Shown here piece after piece: positions 14,162 through 23,184 of a stretch of DNA of 30,679 nucleotides. A program made the translations under genes and the position numbers. This stretch comes from an uncultured Porphyromonadaceae bacterium. Lineage in GTDB: Bacteria; Bacteroidota; Bacteroidia; Bacteroidales; Muribaculaceae. Below the pieces are notes generated by a model. The model worked only from the letters and a program-made list of their open reading frames with translations. It was not told where the DNA came from and did not search any database. The stretch is taken from NCBI GenBank assembly GCA_900550025.1, contig URQP01000014.1:1-30679 (forward strand), in the 5' to 3' direction. Every line of letters begins with the position of its first letter. Position 1 is the stretch's first letter.

Positions 14162-16999
14162 ATGAGGCGCATTATTTTCGGGATTATATTGGTAGGGATT
14201 GCAGTTTCCGCCGTGGCGCAGATGCTATGGCAGCCGTCGGCGAAGTCGGACGCGCTGTTTGCCGCCGGCGTGGATTTGTACAACGTGGGGAAATACCGCG
14301 AGGCCATTCCGCTCTTCGCCAAGTCAGACAGCTTGGACAAAGCGCAAATCGACCCCTCCAGCAACCGCCGCGACTATTCCTCCATGTGGCTCGCCTCATG
14401 CTATTACAAACTTGGCGATACACTGACAGCAGCCGATATTGATGCCAATTATTACCGTTTTGCCCCTGTTGATCGCCGTCTTACTGTCAAATCAGATTCG
14501 CTGTTGCAAATTGGAGTTGATTACATTGATAATGGTGACTATACCAATGCCCTCGAATATCTTACCCAATGCGCCAAAATAGAGAAATCAGTTGCTGGTG
14601 ACAAACATATTTGGTATGGAAACACTTTAAATCATATGGCTTTGTGCTATAGCAATCTGGGTAATTATGCAAAAGCAGCTCAAATAGAAGAAGAGGTGTT
14701 GAATATCAGAGAAATTATTGGCAAAAACGCATCTACTTACGCAGAAGCGTTAAGTAATTTGGCAATATATAATTATCATTTGAAAAATTATTCTGAATCT
14801 ATAAGGTTGGGGACAGAACTGCTTATCATTTGCGATGATATGTTTGGCAAGAATAATTCAGAATATGCAGCCGCACTGTCAAATTTGGCAATATATAATT
14901 CAAAATTAGGAAATAAAACAGAAGCAATAAGGTTAGAAACAGATGCGTTGGATATTTATTATAAGTTATATGGTAAGAACAACTATGAATATCTCCTGTC
15001 CTTAAAAAATCTGGAATCGGATAATGCATCTTTAGGCAATTATTTTGAAGCCATACGTTGGTGTGAGGAAATATTGAGAATAAATGAAAAGCTGTATGGA
15101 AAGAATAACTCTGACTATATCAAATATTTAAATAAAGTTGCGGTATATAATTTGTATTTAGATAATTACATCGAAGCAATACATTATGAAACCGAAGCAT
15201 TAGTGCTTGGGGAAAAATTATATGGTGAGAAGTCTTTATCTTGCACAACATATTTAACCAATTTGGCAGAATGTAACTCATCATTGGGAAATTACTCTGA
15301 AGCTTTGCGATTAGCTACTGAGGCTCTACATATTTACGACAATTCCATATTTGGAAAAGAGCATCCATACTATATAGAAACTTTGAAAAAAATAGCCTCA
15401 TACAATAGAAAATTAGGTAATTATATGAAAGCTGTGATTATTGGAGAAAAATTGTTGAATGTATATGAGGAATTATATGGAAAGGACGACTCATATTATG
15501 CGCTATGTTTAAATAATTTATCTATATCTCAGGCTTCATTAGGCAATTATTCGGAAGCCATACGATTGGCAACGGAGGCGTTGAATATCCAAGAAAAGGC
15601 ATTTGGCAAAGGACATCCGGAATATGCGGGTACTTTATGCAATTTGGCAACATATAATGCATATTCTGATAACTATTTAGAAGCCATACGATTGGCAACT
15701 AAGGCGTTGAATATCCAAGAAAAGACAATTGGCAAAAAGAGCCCTGATTATTCACTTTCATTAAATAACCTTAGTGGATATAATAACTGCATAGGTAATT
15801 ATTCCGAAGCAATGCGTTTGTGCGAGGAAGCTTTGCGGATTGAGGAGAAAGTGTTAGGCAAGGAACATCCCGATTATGCAATGTCATTGAATAACTTGGC
15901 AAGTTGTAATTATGAAATGGGGAATTATGCAGAGGCGATGCGTTTGTGCGAGGAGGCGTTGCGGATACGGGAGAAAGCGGTTGGCAAGGAACATCCTGAT
16001 TATGCAACTTCATTGGGAAATTTAGCATTTTACTGTTGGAAAAGTAGAAACTTGGATGCCGTAAAGTATTATGTTGAGGCGACGGAGGCGTTGTCGGGGA
16101 TTGTGAAGAGGACTTTTGCGGACTTGACGGCAAGGGAGAGGAATCTGTTTTGGGAACAGTACAAGGCGTGGTTCGAGGGGACGGTACACGGGATAGCCTA
16201 CGACATGCCGTCGGATTCTTTGGTGGAGAACGGCTACAACGGCGCATTGCTGGCGAAAGGGTTGTTGCTCAACAGCGAGGTGGAGCTAAGCACGCTGCTA
16301 AAAGAGAGCGGTGACGATGAGGTTGCGAATATCTATAACAATCTGAAGAATCTACGTCTGCAAATCAATAAGTTGTACGAGATGCCGGCAGCGGAGCGGC
16401 AGCTCGACACGGACTCGTTGGAGCGGGCGGCGCAGGGCTTGGAGCGGCAGTTGGTGCAACGCTCGAAAGCGTACGGCGACTATACCGCCAACCTCGTGAT
16501 AGACTGGAGGCAGGTGCGGCAGAAGCTGGGCGACAGCGACATGGCCGTGGAGTTCGTATCGTTCCCGCTGCGTAATGACAGCGTGATGTATGCCGCCTAC
16601 TGCTTGCGCAAGGACATGCCGTCGCCGAAGATGGTGCCGCTGTTCGAGGAGCGGCAGTTAACAAGCATAGACAAAGGCTTGTATCTTTCCTCGAATGCCC
16701 TTTACAACCTTATCTGGAAACCGTTGGAGAACGAGATGGAGGGCGTTACGACTGTCTATTTCGCTCCGTCAGGCGAACTCTACAACCTGCCTGTCGAAAA
16801 TCTGCCGGTTGACGGCAGCACGTACAATTCTGATCTGCGCAGCTACCGCCGCCTTTCTTCCACCCGCCAATTGGCCTTGCGCAGGGACGGTGTGGAAGTG
16901 GCGAGAGCGGCAGTTTATGGCGGACTGAAATATGACACCGACACTGTGACCTTGGCAAACGACAGCCGCAAGTACCGCATGGCGGAGCTTGTGCAGTAG
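14162..16999 (+). CDS. Secreted TPR protein with truncated CHAT domain, 945 aa
   Basis: A signal peptide (MRRIIFGIILVGIAVSAVAQ) precedes about a dozen 42-residue TPRs of the kinesin-light-chain type, of the form LGNYSEAIRLATEALNIQEK, spanning about residues 115-630. The rest (about 640-945) matches the N-terminal part of CHAT, a caspase-like protease domain (VYFAPSGELYNLPVENLP, then ARAAVYGGLKYDTD). The ORF stops at a TAG (16997-16999) before the region where the catalytic His and Cys would lie. Homologous sequence continues beyond the stop (17000-17175). The TPR part may still be made and bind partners, but no protease activity is possible. The DNA is AT-rich from about 14.4 to 16.0 kb and GC-rich at both ends. 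Confidence 0.85.
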   Translation: MRRIIFGIILVGIAVSAVAQMLWQPSAKSDALFAAGVDLYNVGKYREAIPLFAKSDSLDKAQIDPSSNRRDYSSMWLASCYYKLGDTLTAADIDANYYRFAPVDRRLTVKSDSLLQIGVDYIDNGDYTNALEYLTQCAKIEKSVAGDKHIWYGNTLNHMALCYSNLGNYAKAAQIEEEVLNIREIIGKNASTYAEALSNLAIYNYHLKNYSESIRLGTELLIICDDMFGKNNSEYAAALSNLAIYNSKLGNKTEAIRLETDALDIYYKLYGKNNYEYLLSLKNLESDNASLGNYFEAIRWCEEILRINEKLYGKNNSDYIKYLNKVAVYNLYLDNYIEAIHYETEALVLGEKLYGEKSLSCTTYLTNLAECNSSLGNYSEALRLATEALHIYDNSIFGKEHPYYIETLKKIASYNRKLGNYMKAVIIGEKLLNVYEELYGKDDSYYALCLNNLSISQASLGNYSEAIRLATEALNIQEKAFGKGHPEYAGTLCNLATYNAYSDNYLEAIRLATKALNIQEKTIGKKSPDYSLSLNNLSGYNNCIGNYSEAMRLCEEALRIEEKVLGKEHPDYAMSLNNLASCNYEMGNYAEAMRLCEEALRIREKAVGKEHPDYATSLGNLAFYCWKSRNLDAVKYYVEATEALSGIVKRTFADLTARERNLFWEQYKAWFEGTVHGIAYDMPSDSLVENGYNGALLAKGLLLNSEVELSTLLKESGDDEVANIYNNLKNLRLQINKLYEMPAAERQLDTDSLERAAQGLERQLVQRSKAYGDYTANLVIDWRQVRQKLGDSDMAVEFVSFPLRNDSVMYAAYCLRKDMPSPKMVPLFEERQLTSIDKGLYLSSNALYNLIWKPLENEMEGVTTVYFAPSGELYNLPVENLPVDGSTYNSDLRSYRRLSSTRQLALRRDGVEVARAAVYGGLKYDTDTVTLANDSRKYRMAELVQ

Positions 17000-17175
17000 T
17001 CGAGCCGCGCCGTTGCCGACAGCCTCAACCTGCGTGACGGAGTAAATGAACTGCCGGCGACGAAAATCGAGGCGGAGGAGATAGACAAGGCATTGGAAAC
17101 CGCACGGATACAGTGCGGAGATATGCCGACCCCAAATATTGGGCGGCATTTATCCTGCTCGACGGCGTAGAATAA
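17000..17175 (+). pseudogene. Residual CHAT C-terminus after stop and deletion
   Basis: Directly after the TAG the same frame reads SSRAVADSLNLRDGVNELPA and continues KIEAEEIDKALETARIQC, the expected next segment of CHAT. At 17122 the sequence jumps, in another frame, to YADPKYWAAFILLDGVE and a TAA at 17173-17175, which is the usual extreme C-terminus of this family. The roughly 150-200 residues normally in between, including the His (ATHG-like) and Cys (LSACxTG-like) motifs, are missing. The size of the gap is from memory of the family, not measured. Confidence 0.75.
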
Positions 17176-17242
17176 TAATTAGTGCCAAGCAGCCACTGCC
17201 CGGCACTAATTTACAGAATATTAACCATAAAAGCTACAGCCA

Positions 17243-17674
17243 TCAGTCGTCGATGTCGGTGAGGCGGAATTTGGTGTCGAACTCCAATTCCTGACGGTTG
17301 GAGAGTTTCAATTCATAGCCATTGCCGTTGCGCTCAATCTTGAAAACCTGCGTGCCCGGGAACAATTCATTGATTTTCGACTGAATCTGTTTCGGGACAA
17401 GATTTGCTGGAACAGGATTGCATTTCACCTCAGTCCAATTGCCGTCGTTGTCGAACTCCAACTTAGTGCCGTCGGCGAAAATCACGTCATAGCTGCTGAT
17501 GAACAAACCGGCATCTTCCTTCGCTATAACCACTTTCTTGGTGCCGAAATACTTCTTTATGAACACCTGCGCCGCCTGCGGCAATTGTGTAGTGTCGATA
17601 ACCTTGTCGTTGTCGGCCTTTGCCACTCCGAATACTGCAACCAATGCAACCAATAATACTGCTAATTTTTTCAT
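17243..17674 (-). CDS. PepSY-like periplasmic protein, 143 aa
   Basis: A signal peptide (MKKLAVLLVALVAVFGVAKA) precedes two similar strand-helix-strand units. The first is LPQAAQVFIKKYFGTKKVVI followed by YDVIFADGTKLEFDNDGNW. The second is IQSKINELFPGTQVFKIERN followed by YELKLSNRQELEFD. This is the pattern of the Bacteroidota PepSY-like family (the DUF2874 type), small periplasmic proteins often linked to sensing or protease inhibition. No function is proven. It has its own unit, convergent with the CHAT remnant, and the upstream sequence toward the AraC remnant is AT-rich. Confidence 0.85.
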   Translation of the reverse strand: MKKLAVLLVALVAVFGVAKADNDKVIDTTQLPQAAQVFIKKYFGTKKVVIAKEDAGLFISSYDVIFADGTKLEFDNDGNWTEVKCNPVPANLVPKQIQSKINELFPGTQVFKIERNGNGYELKLSNRQELEFDTKFRLTDIDD

Positions 17675-17800
17675 AACGTTTTGTTTTTATTTGTTTGACA
17701 TTTAATTTTCACATTGCAAATATCCCCCTACAATCTGAATAAATTCTGAAATTTCAAACAAAATCCGAAAAAAACCGCATTTTTTTGCTATCTCCACGCT

Positions 17801-18132
17801 TCAATCTGCCACATCACGTTGCTCCTGCTTGCAGACCTCCTTGTACTTGCCGGGAGAGACACCGGTCATACGCTTGAACATAAGGTGGAAGTAGGGAACA
17901 TCGCCGAACCCTACGGCATAGCCACCTCCGATACGCTCTTCTCGCCCTTTTCAAGCATACGGCAAGCCATCTGTATGCGGCATTCATTGAGATATTGCAC
18001 AAAAGTCTTCCCTGCCATCTTCCGGAAAAACACGCAGAAAGCCGACTTGTTCATCCCCACAAAGCGGGCAACATCGTCGATGGCGACATGCCTTCCGTGA
18101 TTGCAGATGACGTATGTACGTATTCTGTCCAT
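17801..18132 (-). pseudogene. AraC-family HTH domain, frameshifted
   Basis: Reading the minus strand from the ATG at 18132, the first helix-turn-helix (VAIDDVARFVGMNKSAFCVF) and linker (YLNECRIQMACRMLEKGEKS) are clear. The frame then ends at MP-stop near 17919. One base later the expected second helix-turn-helix resumes as YAVGFGDVPYFHLMFKRMTG and VSPGKYKEVC, to a TGA at 17801-17803. A single missing base at about 17919-17921 explains this. Repaired, it would be a 110-residue stand-alone AraC C-terminal domain; the usual N-terminal sensing domain is absent. It is divergent from the histidine kinase gene at 18258. Confidence 0.85.
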
Positions 18133-18211
18133 ACGCCTTTGCGACGAGCCCGTACGCGAGTGGCTGAAACGCCGGTTCCTTATGAAACATTAATTTTTTC
18201 AATTAATAACA

Positions 18212-18242
18212 ATTGGTTTTTCATTGTTTTTGAGTACTTTCG
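18212..18242 (+). promoter_or_regulatory. Weak promoter for the kinase/regulator pair
   Basis: ATTG (18212-18215) and TACTTTCG (18235-18242) are 19 nt apart, each one base off the Bacteroidota consensus. The ATG follows at 18258, so the leader would be very short. Confidence 0.35.
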
Positions 18243-18257
18243 CAATGTGAAAAAACA

Positions 18258-20270
18258 ATGAGAACCATCATACTCCATATATTATTATCTCTTTGCCTTA
18301 CAATCTTTTACGGTTGCGACAAAAAGGATGGACACGACGAATGCCCGGTAAGCACTTGGAACTCAGCATTCGACAGTCTGCTCTATACCGACACCCATAA
18401 GGCAAAGGCCATAGCCGACAGACTCATGGCGCAAGCTGCCGACAGTGCAGAATATTATGAGGCACTTTCTTTCAAAGCCCTCACATATATGGCTCTCAAC
18501 GAGCGGGACTCAATGGACATTGTAACCGGGAAGATTATCGGGTTTTCACGAAAAAAAGGTCAGGACACTACCAATGCCGAATACCGCAAGATGATGTGCA
18601 ATGTCTATAATGCCAAAGGAATTGTCTTTTCATTAGACAGGATGGCCGATTCGGCCTATAAATACCTGAGACTTACCATACGCTATGCCGAACCGTCACA
18701 AATGCCGCAAGCCTATATGAATCTTGCCGACTCATATATACAACAAGGCGACTATGTGACCGCCGCCGAAAACTACCGCCGGGCACTGACGCTCAACGAC
18801 TCATTGGGCAATGTGGTCAAACCGTACCTCATTTTCAACGGACTTGCCATGACTTATATGCAAATATCCGAATACGACGAGGCCAAACGCTACCTTGACA
18901 ATTCGGAAGCGTATTTCGATGAAATGAGCGACATGGACCGCTATGTGCTGCTCAACAGCTACGGCAACCTGTTCTATTTCAAAAGCGATTACAAGAGCGC
19001 ATTGCCTTATTTCCAGAAAGCCGCGGAATACAGCCGTAAAGAGTACGGCAGAAACCTTGACTCATATGTGCCAGTCTTCAATCTTGCGGAAATCTACATC
19101 CTCCTGCACGATATGGAAAAAGCGGAAGAATGCATCGACACGCTGACCGGCGTGGTACGGCGTTTCGACTTGCCGGTGTTCAACGCGCATTTACATACCC
19201 TACAATTAGCTCTTGCAACCGAGAACGACGAAATCGCCAAGGCCGACCGCATAATCAAGCAAATGGAAGGTGAAGACCTTCCAATAGAGCTATACCGCAT
19301 AAGAAGCCGCTATCTGCAAAAGTACTATGCAAAAAAAGGCAATTTCCGGAAAGCTTATTCCACACAGTCAGAGAACAGAAGGATGGAAGACTCGCTGCGC
19401 AACATTCAGGTGAAGACACGCGTGGCCGACATCTATATGCGATACCAGCAGGACACCACATTGCTGGCTCAGCGCAATTATATAGAGACACAAAAGACCG
19501 AAATACAACGCACCCGGGTGACAGCCACGCTTTGGATTGTCATTGCCCTGCTGCTTGCAATCGTTTCGGCCACCGGCTATCTGCTTATGCGCCGCCAACG
19601 CGAAAGAATCGTTGCACGCCACATAGAGAATATCAGCAAAATGCGTATGGAAAACATACGCAACTGCCTGTCGCCGCATTTCACGTTCAACGTGCTCAAC
19701 CACGAAATAGCGACTTATGCCGACGACGACCCGCGCCGCCGTCAACTCATGTCGCTTGTGAAAATTTTGCGACGGAGCGTCGAGGTGTCGTCGCAGATGA
19801 CTGTCACGCTGGAACAAGAACTTGATTTTGTCAACACATACGTGCAACTCGAATGCGGACAATGGGGCGGCAGTTTCGAATACGTCCTCGACATAGACAG
19901 CGGCATCGACACATCCTCGTTCATAATTCCGTCGATGTTCATCCAGATTCCCGTCGAGAATGCCATAAAACACGGTCTGCGGGCAATCGACGGCTTGAAA
20001 CGGCTTGTGATACGCATCCGTCAGGAGCAGGGAGGCATCGTGGTGAGCATCGTGAACAACGGCACCGGCTACCAGCCACGGTTAGGGACATCCGGCACAG
20101 GAAAAGGACTGCAAGTGATTTACCAGACCATCTTGCTCCTCAACAACAAAAACACGTCGAAAATACGGTTCGAGATAGGCAAAAACGAGCCGGACAACAA
20201 AGACAACGGAGGCACGAAAGTGCAATATTTCTTCCCCTCCGGCTTCGACTACTCCTGCTTCTCAAAATAA
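18258..20270 (+). CDS. TPR sensor histidine kinase of the LytS type, 670 aa
   Basis: A signal or lipoprotein-like N-terminus (LSLCLTIFYGCDKKDG) leads to a periplasmic TPR region (about 40-400, for example YVTAAENYRRALTLNDSLGN). A transmembrane helix follows at about 423-445 (WIVIALLLAIVSATGYLLM), and then a cytosolic His_kinase domain. The phosphoacceptor box is LSPHFTFNVLNHE (H474) and the ATP-binding N box is PVENAIKHGL (N568), followed by a GTGKGLQVIYQ G-box. It should phosphorylate the LytTR regulator encoded directly downstream. TPRs in the periplasm suggest sensing of a protein or peptide partner. The gene is intact and GC-rich. Confidence 0.9.
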   Translation: MRTIILHILLSLCLTIFYGCDKKDGHDECPVSTWNSAFDSLLYTDTHKAKAIADRLMAQAADSAEYYEALSFKALTYMALNERDSMDIVTGKIIGFSRKKGQDTTNAEYRKMMCNVYNAKGIVFSLDRMADSAYKYLRLTIRYAEPSQMPQAYMNLADSYIQQGDYVTAAENYRRALTLNDSLGNVVKPYLIFNGLAMTYMQISEYDEAKRYLDNSEAYFDEMSDMDRYVLLNSYGNLFYFKSDYKSALPYFQKAAEYSRKEYGRNLDSYVPVFNLAEIYILLHDMEKAEECIDTLTGVVRRFDLPVFNAHLHTLQLALATENDEIAKADRIIKQMEGEDLPIELYRIRSRYLQKYYAKKGNFRKAYSTQSENRRMEDSLRNIQVKTRVADIYMRYQQDTTLLAQRNYIETQKTEIQRTRVTATLWIVIALLLAIVSATGYLLMRRQRERIVARHIENISKMRMENIRNCLSPHFTFNVLNHEIATYADDDPRRRQLMSLVKILRRSVEVSSQMTVTLEQELDFVNTYVQLECGQWGGSFEYVLDIDSGIDTSSFIIPSMFIQIPVENAIKHGLRAIDGLKRLVIRIRQEQGGIVVSIVNNGTGYQPRLGTSGTGKGLQVIYQTILLLNNKNTSKIRFEIGKNEPDNKDNGGTKVQYFFPSGFDYSCFSK

Positions 20271-20283
20271 CACCCTCTTGAAA

Positions 20284-21045
20284 ATGGCGACTGAACAATA
20301 TATAGCACTGATAATCGACGACGACAGCACCGCCACTTCCGAGTTGCGGAAAGGATTGGCGGCACATCCGGAATTCACCGTGGCCGGCTCCGCCACCACC
20401 GCTACGGCGGGCGAACAGCTCCTGTTCCGTCTGCGTCCCGACATACTGTTTCTCGACGTGGAGCTGCCCGACATGCAGGGAGTGGCATTCCTCAACGCCA
20501 TAAAAGAGCGCATCGACTGGCGGATGAGCGTGGTGTTCTACTCCATGCACAGCAAGTACATACTGAGCGCATTGCGCGAGTCGGCTTTCGACTATCTGCT
20601 CAAGCCGTTCGAGCAGGAGGAACTGGACGGCATAATATCCCGCTACAAGGAAAACATCAGCAAACCGCAGCCGCTAACCGCACAGCAGCCGCAACAGGGC
20701 AACGCTCTGAAAAACTGCTTCCTTGCCGCCACCATAACCGGCTACCGCATGATACACGTGGAAGAAATAGGCTATTTCGAGCACAAAGGGCTGCGCAAGC
20801 AATGGCACGCGCATCTCTCGTCCGGAGAGTCGCTATGCCTGAAGCGCGGCACCTCGGCCGAGACCATCCTCGGCTATTCGCCTGCATTCATACAGATAAG
20901 CCAGTCGTGCATCGTCAACGCCAACTGCCTCGCCATGATTTGCGGCAACGAGTGCAAGCTCTATCCTCCTTTCGACAAGGCGGACAAACTCACCATTTCG
21001 CGCAACTATCTGAAAAAGCTGCAGGAAACCCTCAATTTCATCTGA
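20284..21045 (+). CDS. LytTR-family response regulator
   Basis: Residues 1-120 form a receiver domain: acidic pocket IIDDD, phosphoacceptor D58 in LFLDVELPDMQG, the Ser/Thr switch in VVFYSMHS and Lys in YLLKPFEQEE. Residues about 145-250 form a LytTR DNA-binding domain (YRMIHVEEIGYFEHKG, then FIQISQSCIVNANCLA). I prefer the ATG at 20284; a TTG at 20278 in the same frame would add two residues. It starts 13 nt after the kinase stop, so the pair is one operon and a cognate two-component system. Targets are unknown. The divergent AraC remnant is a possible former partner. Confidence 0.92.
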   Translation: MATEQYIALIIDDDSTATSELRKGLAAHPEFTVAGSATTATAGEQLLFRLRPDILFLDVELPDMQGVAFLNAIKERIDWRMSVVFYSMHSKYILSALRESAFDYLLKPFEQEELDGIISRYKENISKPQPLTAQQPQQGNALKNCFLAATITGYRMIHVEEIGYFEHKGLRKQWHAHLSSGESLCLKRGTSAETILGYSPAFIQISQSCIVNANCLAMICGNECKLYPPFDKADKLTISRNYLKKLQETLNFI

Positions 21046-21509
21046 CATTTTTTATTGGTGTCCGCTAAAAATCAGGAAATAGTTGCATTGTATTCATTCA
21101 TAGATACTTAACATATCCCTGTGTGAAGTAGGCTTGCCTTCTGAGGATAAGAGAGCCTCGTAGAGGCCACACTTTAAAGTTCAGAGTTGAAAGTTTAGAG
21201 TTGAGAGAGTTGCATACCCTCAACATTCAACACTCTACTCTCAACGCTCAACGCTCAACACTCAACACTCCTCACTCAACATTTGTTTGGTCCCCATGGG
21301 GCTGGCTCCGTCGGCGGCACCTATAATATTTTTTTGCAGGATAGTAGCGATTTTCCGCAGCTTGTTGCTTCAGGACGGCAAGAAAGTAGCAAACCGGCAA
21401 AACGCCGTTTTTCCCTGCGCCGATTGTTGATTATATTTGCTTTCGTATTAAGGGACAACGGCGTAGGACTTTTTTAACTTTTCTTTCCCTTAATACTTCT
21501 TCCGCATTA
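21046..21509. other. Repeat-bearing intergenic region
   Basis: No gene is supported in this gap between the response regulator and the convergent TPR regulator. About 21145-21310 is the dispersed repeat described separately. The ORF at 21283-21477 starts inside that repeat and has no recognisable content, so I reject it. A CGGCAAAACGCCG hairpin followed by five T lies near 21393-21411 and might end the two-component transcript. Confidence 0.5.
21150..21310. repeat. Dispersed palindromic repeat, copy B
   Basis: The palindrome GCCTC-GTA-GAGGC lies at 21155-21167. Next come TTGAGAG/AGAGTTG-type motifs, then their complements CTCAAC repeated about eight times (21218-21280), so the block can fold on itself. 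It ends in CCCCATGGGGCTGGC (21292-21306), identical to 14070-14084. The module order is shared in part with copies at 13.9, 23.75 and 28.5 kb. Confidence 0.7.
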
Positions 21510-23123
21510 TCAGATACTTTCGACATACTCTTCAAGCGTCTCGAAACCGTCAGCCTGAAGCCGGTCGTTCTTCAGCCGCGACTTGCGTTTGCGTACAGCC
21601 GCCTCCGTAGTGTCGAGCAATAGCGACATTCCCTTGTTACTGATGCCCAGCTTTGTCATAAGACACAATCCGTAATCATTGTCGCTCAAATCCGGATGCT
21701 TCTTTCTCAGGCGTTCCGCAAAATTGTCATTAGTCTGGTTAAGAATCAGGGCAAGGTCATATATGTCTTCCCTGCTCAATTTCACAGCCTCGCCGCAGTC
21801 CTTGCTTTTCAACGCATTGATTTTCCTCATCACCCCGCTCACCTGCCGCAACCGTTGCCCGATCTCGCTTTTCTGTTGCCGTTCCGCTAACAGCAGGGCC
21901 GTTTTGTCCGCAATCTCGGCATTAGCCTGAGCAAGCATCTGCTCTTTGGCAAGCAGCCGCCGCGAGTTGCGTTTCCTGCGCTGCGATATGTAGATTGTCG
22001 CCACCACCGCGCAGCAAGCCGCGGCAAAGGCCATAAGGAGTATCACGATGGTCTTGCGTTGGCTTTCCATTTCCAATTCATTGCGGTCACGCTCCACGCG
22101 CGCATAGTCGTAACGGCGTTGCATGGCCATGATGCGGCTGCTGTCTTCCTCCATCTTTATCGTGTCGAGCAGCCGCGCATAGTTGCGGCTGTGGATTAGC
22201 GACTGGCGGTAATCGCCGCGTTTTTCTTCCAGCTCCGACATAAGGTTTTCATAATCGGCACGCGAATAATAAGAATCATTGTCCTTGCTCCGCTTTATAT
22301 AGCATTCCGCGGAATCCAACTGATTAAGGCAAAGGAAAATATCACCTTTACAAGAATAAATGACAGTTGAATCCAAATCCCCTGAAGCATGCCCTTGCGC
22401 TTTTTCAATGGCGTTCAATGCCTGTTTTGGCATATCCAGTTGTTTTAATATCATCGATTGCATAGTGTACATGACTGATAATCTCGACTTTAATTGGATG
22501 GCGCTATCTATCATTTCTTTTGCTTTATGCAAATCATTTTGATATGTATATATCCTTGACAATTCATAAAAATTATTGGCGATATAGCGTTTGTCACCTT
22601 CCGCTTCCGCATATTTTTTCGATTTCTCGAAATATTCTATAGCCATATTGTAAGGCTTCTTGTCGCATAATATTCTTCCCCAATGGTAATAGATATGTGT
22701 AAGCAACCCATAATCGACCGTTTTTTCCGCCGTTTCCGCAGCCTTTTGGGTAAAATAAAGATCTTTTTCCTCATCCCCCAACTCTCCGTTAACACATCCT
22801 GCATACAGATACGCACACGCCAAGTTCCGCCTGTCACCGGTTGTTTCATAATATTTCACAGCCACCATTATCAACGAATCGCTCTCCGCGTCGATGAAAT
22901 TCCGATAGCGGGCCTGCGACAGCAACAGCGCATAGTATGCGTTCAGTTCTTCTCCTGAATAGTGGGGCTTACCGATACTTTCCAATATTTCGAGCGATTT
23001 CTCAGGATTCGACATCATAAGGCTGTCGGCTTCCGTCAGCCTTACGTCAATGTTTTCTTGCCGGTTGCAACCTTGCGACAAGATTAGTAAAAATGGCAAC
23101 AGTATCAGTGTGGAAAATTTCAT
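21510..23123 (-). CDS. TPR transmembrane regulator with C-terminal HTH, 537 aa
   Basis: A lipoprotein-like or signal start (LPFLLILSQGCNRQ) precedes periplasmic TPRs (about 30-330, for example YNMAIEYFEKSKKYAEAEGD). A transmembrane helix follows at about 358-380 (VILLMAFAAACCAVVATIYI), then a coiled coil, then a C-terminal helix-turn-helix region (DNDYGLCLMTKLGISNKGMS, then TTEAAVRKRKSRLKND). This is a recognised Bacteroidota design in which a periplasmic TPR domain is joined directly to a cytosolic DNA-binding domain. It acts as a one-component membrane regulator. It is transcribed toward the two-component pair and is divergent from the DUF3244-like gene, its most likely target by position. 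Confidence 0.85.
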   Translation of the reverse strand: MKFSTLILLPFLLILSQGCNRQENIDVRLTEADSLMMSNPEKSLEILESIGKPHYSGEELNAYYALLLSQARYRNFIDAESDSLIMVAVKYYETTGDRRNLACAYLYAGCVNGELGDEEKDLYFTQKAAETAEKTVDYGLLTHIYYHWGRILCDKKPYNMAIEYFEKSKKYAEAEGDKRYIANNFYELSRIYTYQNDLHKAKEMIDSAIQLKSRLSVMYTMQSMILKQLDMPKQALNAIEKAQGHASGDLDSTVIYSCKGDIFLCLNQLDSAECYIKRSKDNDSYYSRADYENLMSELEEKRGDYRQSLIHSRNYARLLDTIKMEEDSSRIMAMQRRYDYARVERDRNELEMESQRKTIVILLMAFAAACCAVVATIYISQRRKRNSRRLLAKEQMLAQANAEIADKTALLLAERQQKSEIGQRLRQVSGVMRKINALKSKDCGEAVKLSREDIYDLALILNQTNDNFAERLRKKHPDLSDNDYGLCLMTKLGISNKGMSLLLDTTEAAVRKRKSRLKNDRLQADGFETLEEYVESI

Positions 23124-23168
23124 GTTTACTGAATTTTGAGCTCTAAAATTACTTAATTTTCATATAGC

Positions 23169-23184
23169 GTCACAGCATGTCACA
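23169..23184. promoter_or_regulatory. GTCACA direct repeats, 10 bp apart
   Basis: GTCACA occurs at 23169-23174 and 23179-23184, one helical turn apart, in the 228-nt gap between the divergent TPR regulator and the DUF3244-like gene. Two half-sites on one face of the helix are what a tandem-binding HTH dimer would use. This is suggestive only. Confidence 0.3.

Noticed and set aside
19532..19825. Alternative-frame ORFs within the histidine kinase
   Set aside because: The kinase frame contains the H-box, N-box and G-box; the others are shadows.
21218..21280. CRISPR-like array
   Set aside because: The CTCAACA units are only 7-10 nt, with no spacers of constant length and no cas genes in the window.
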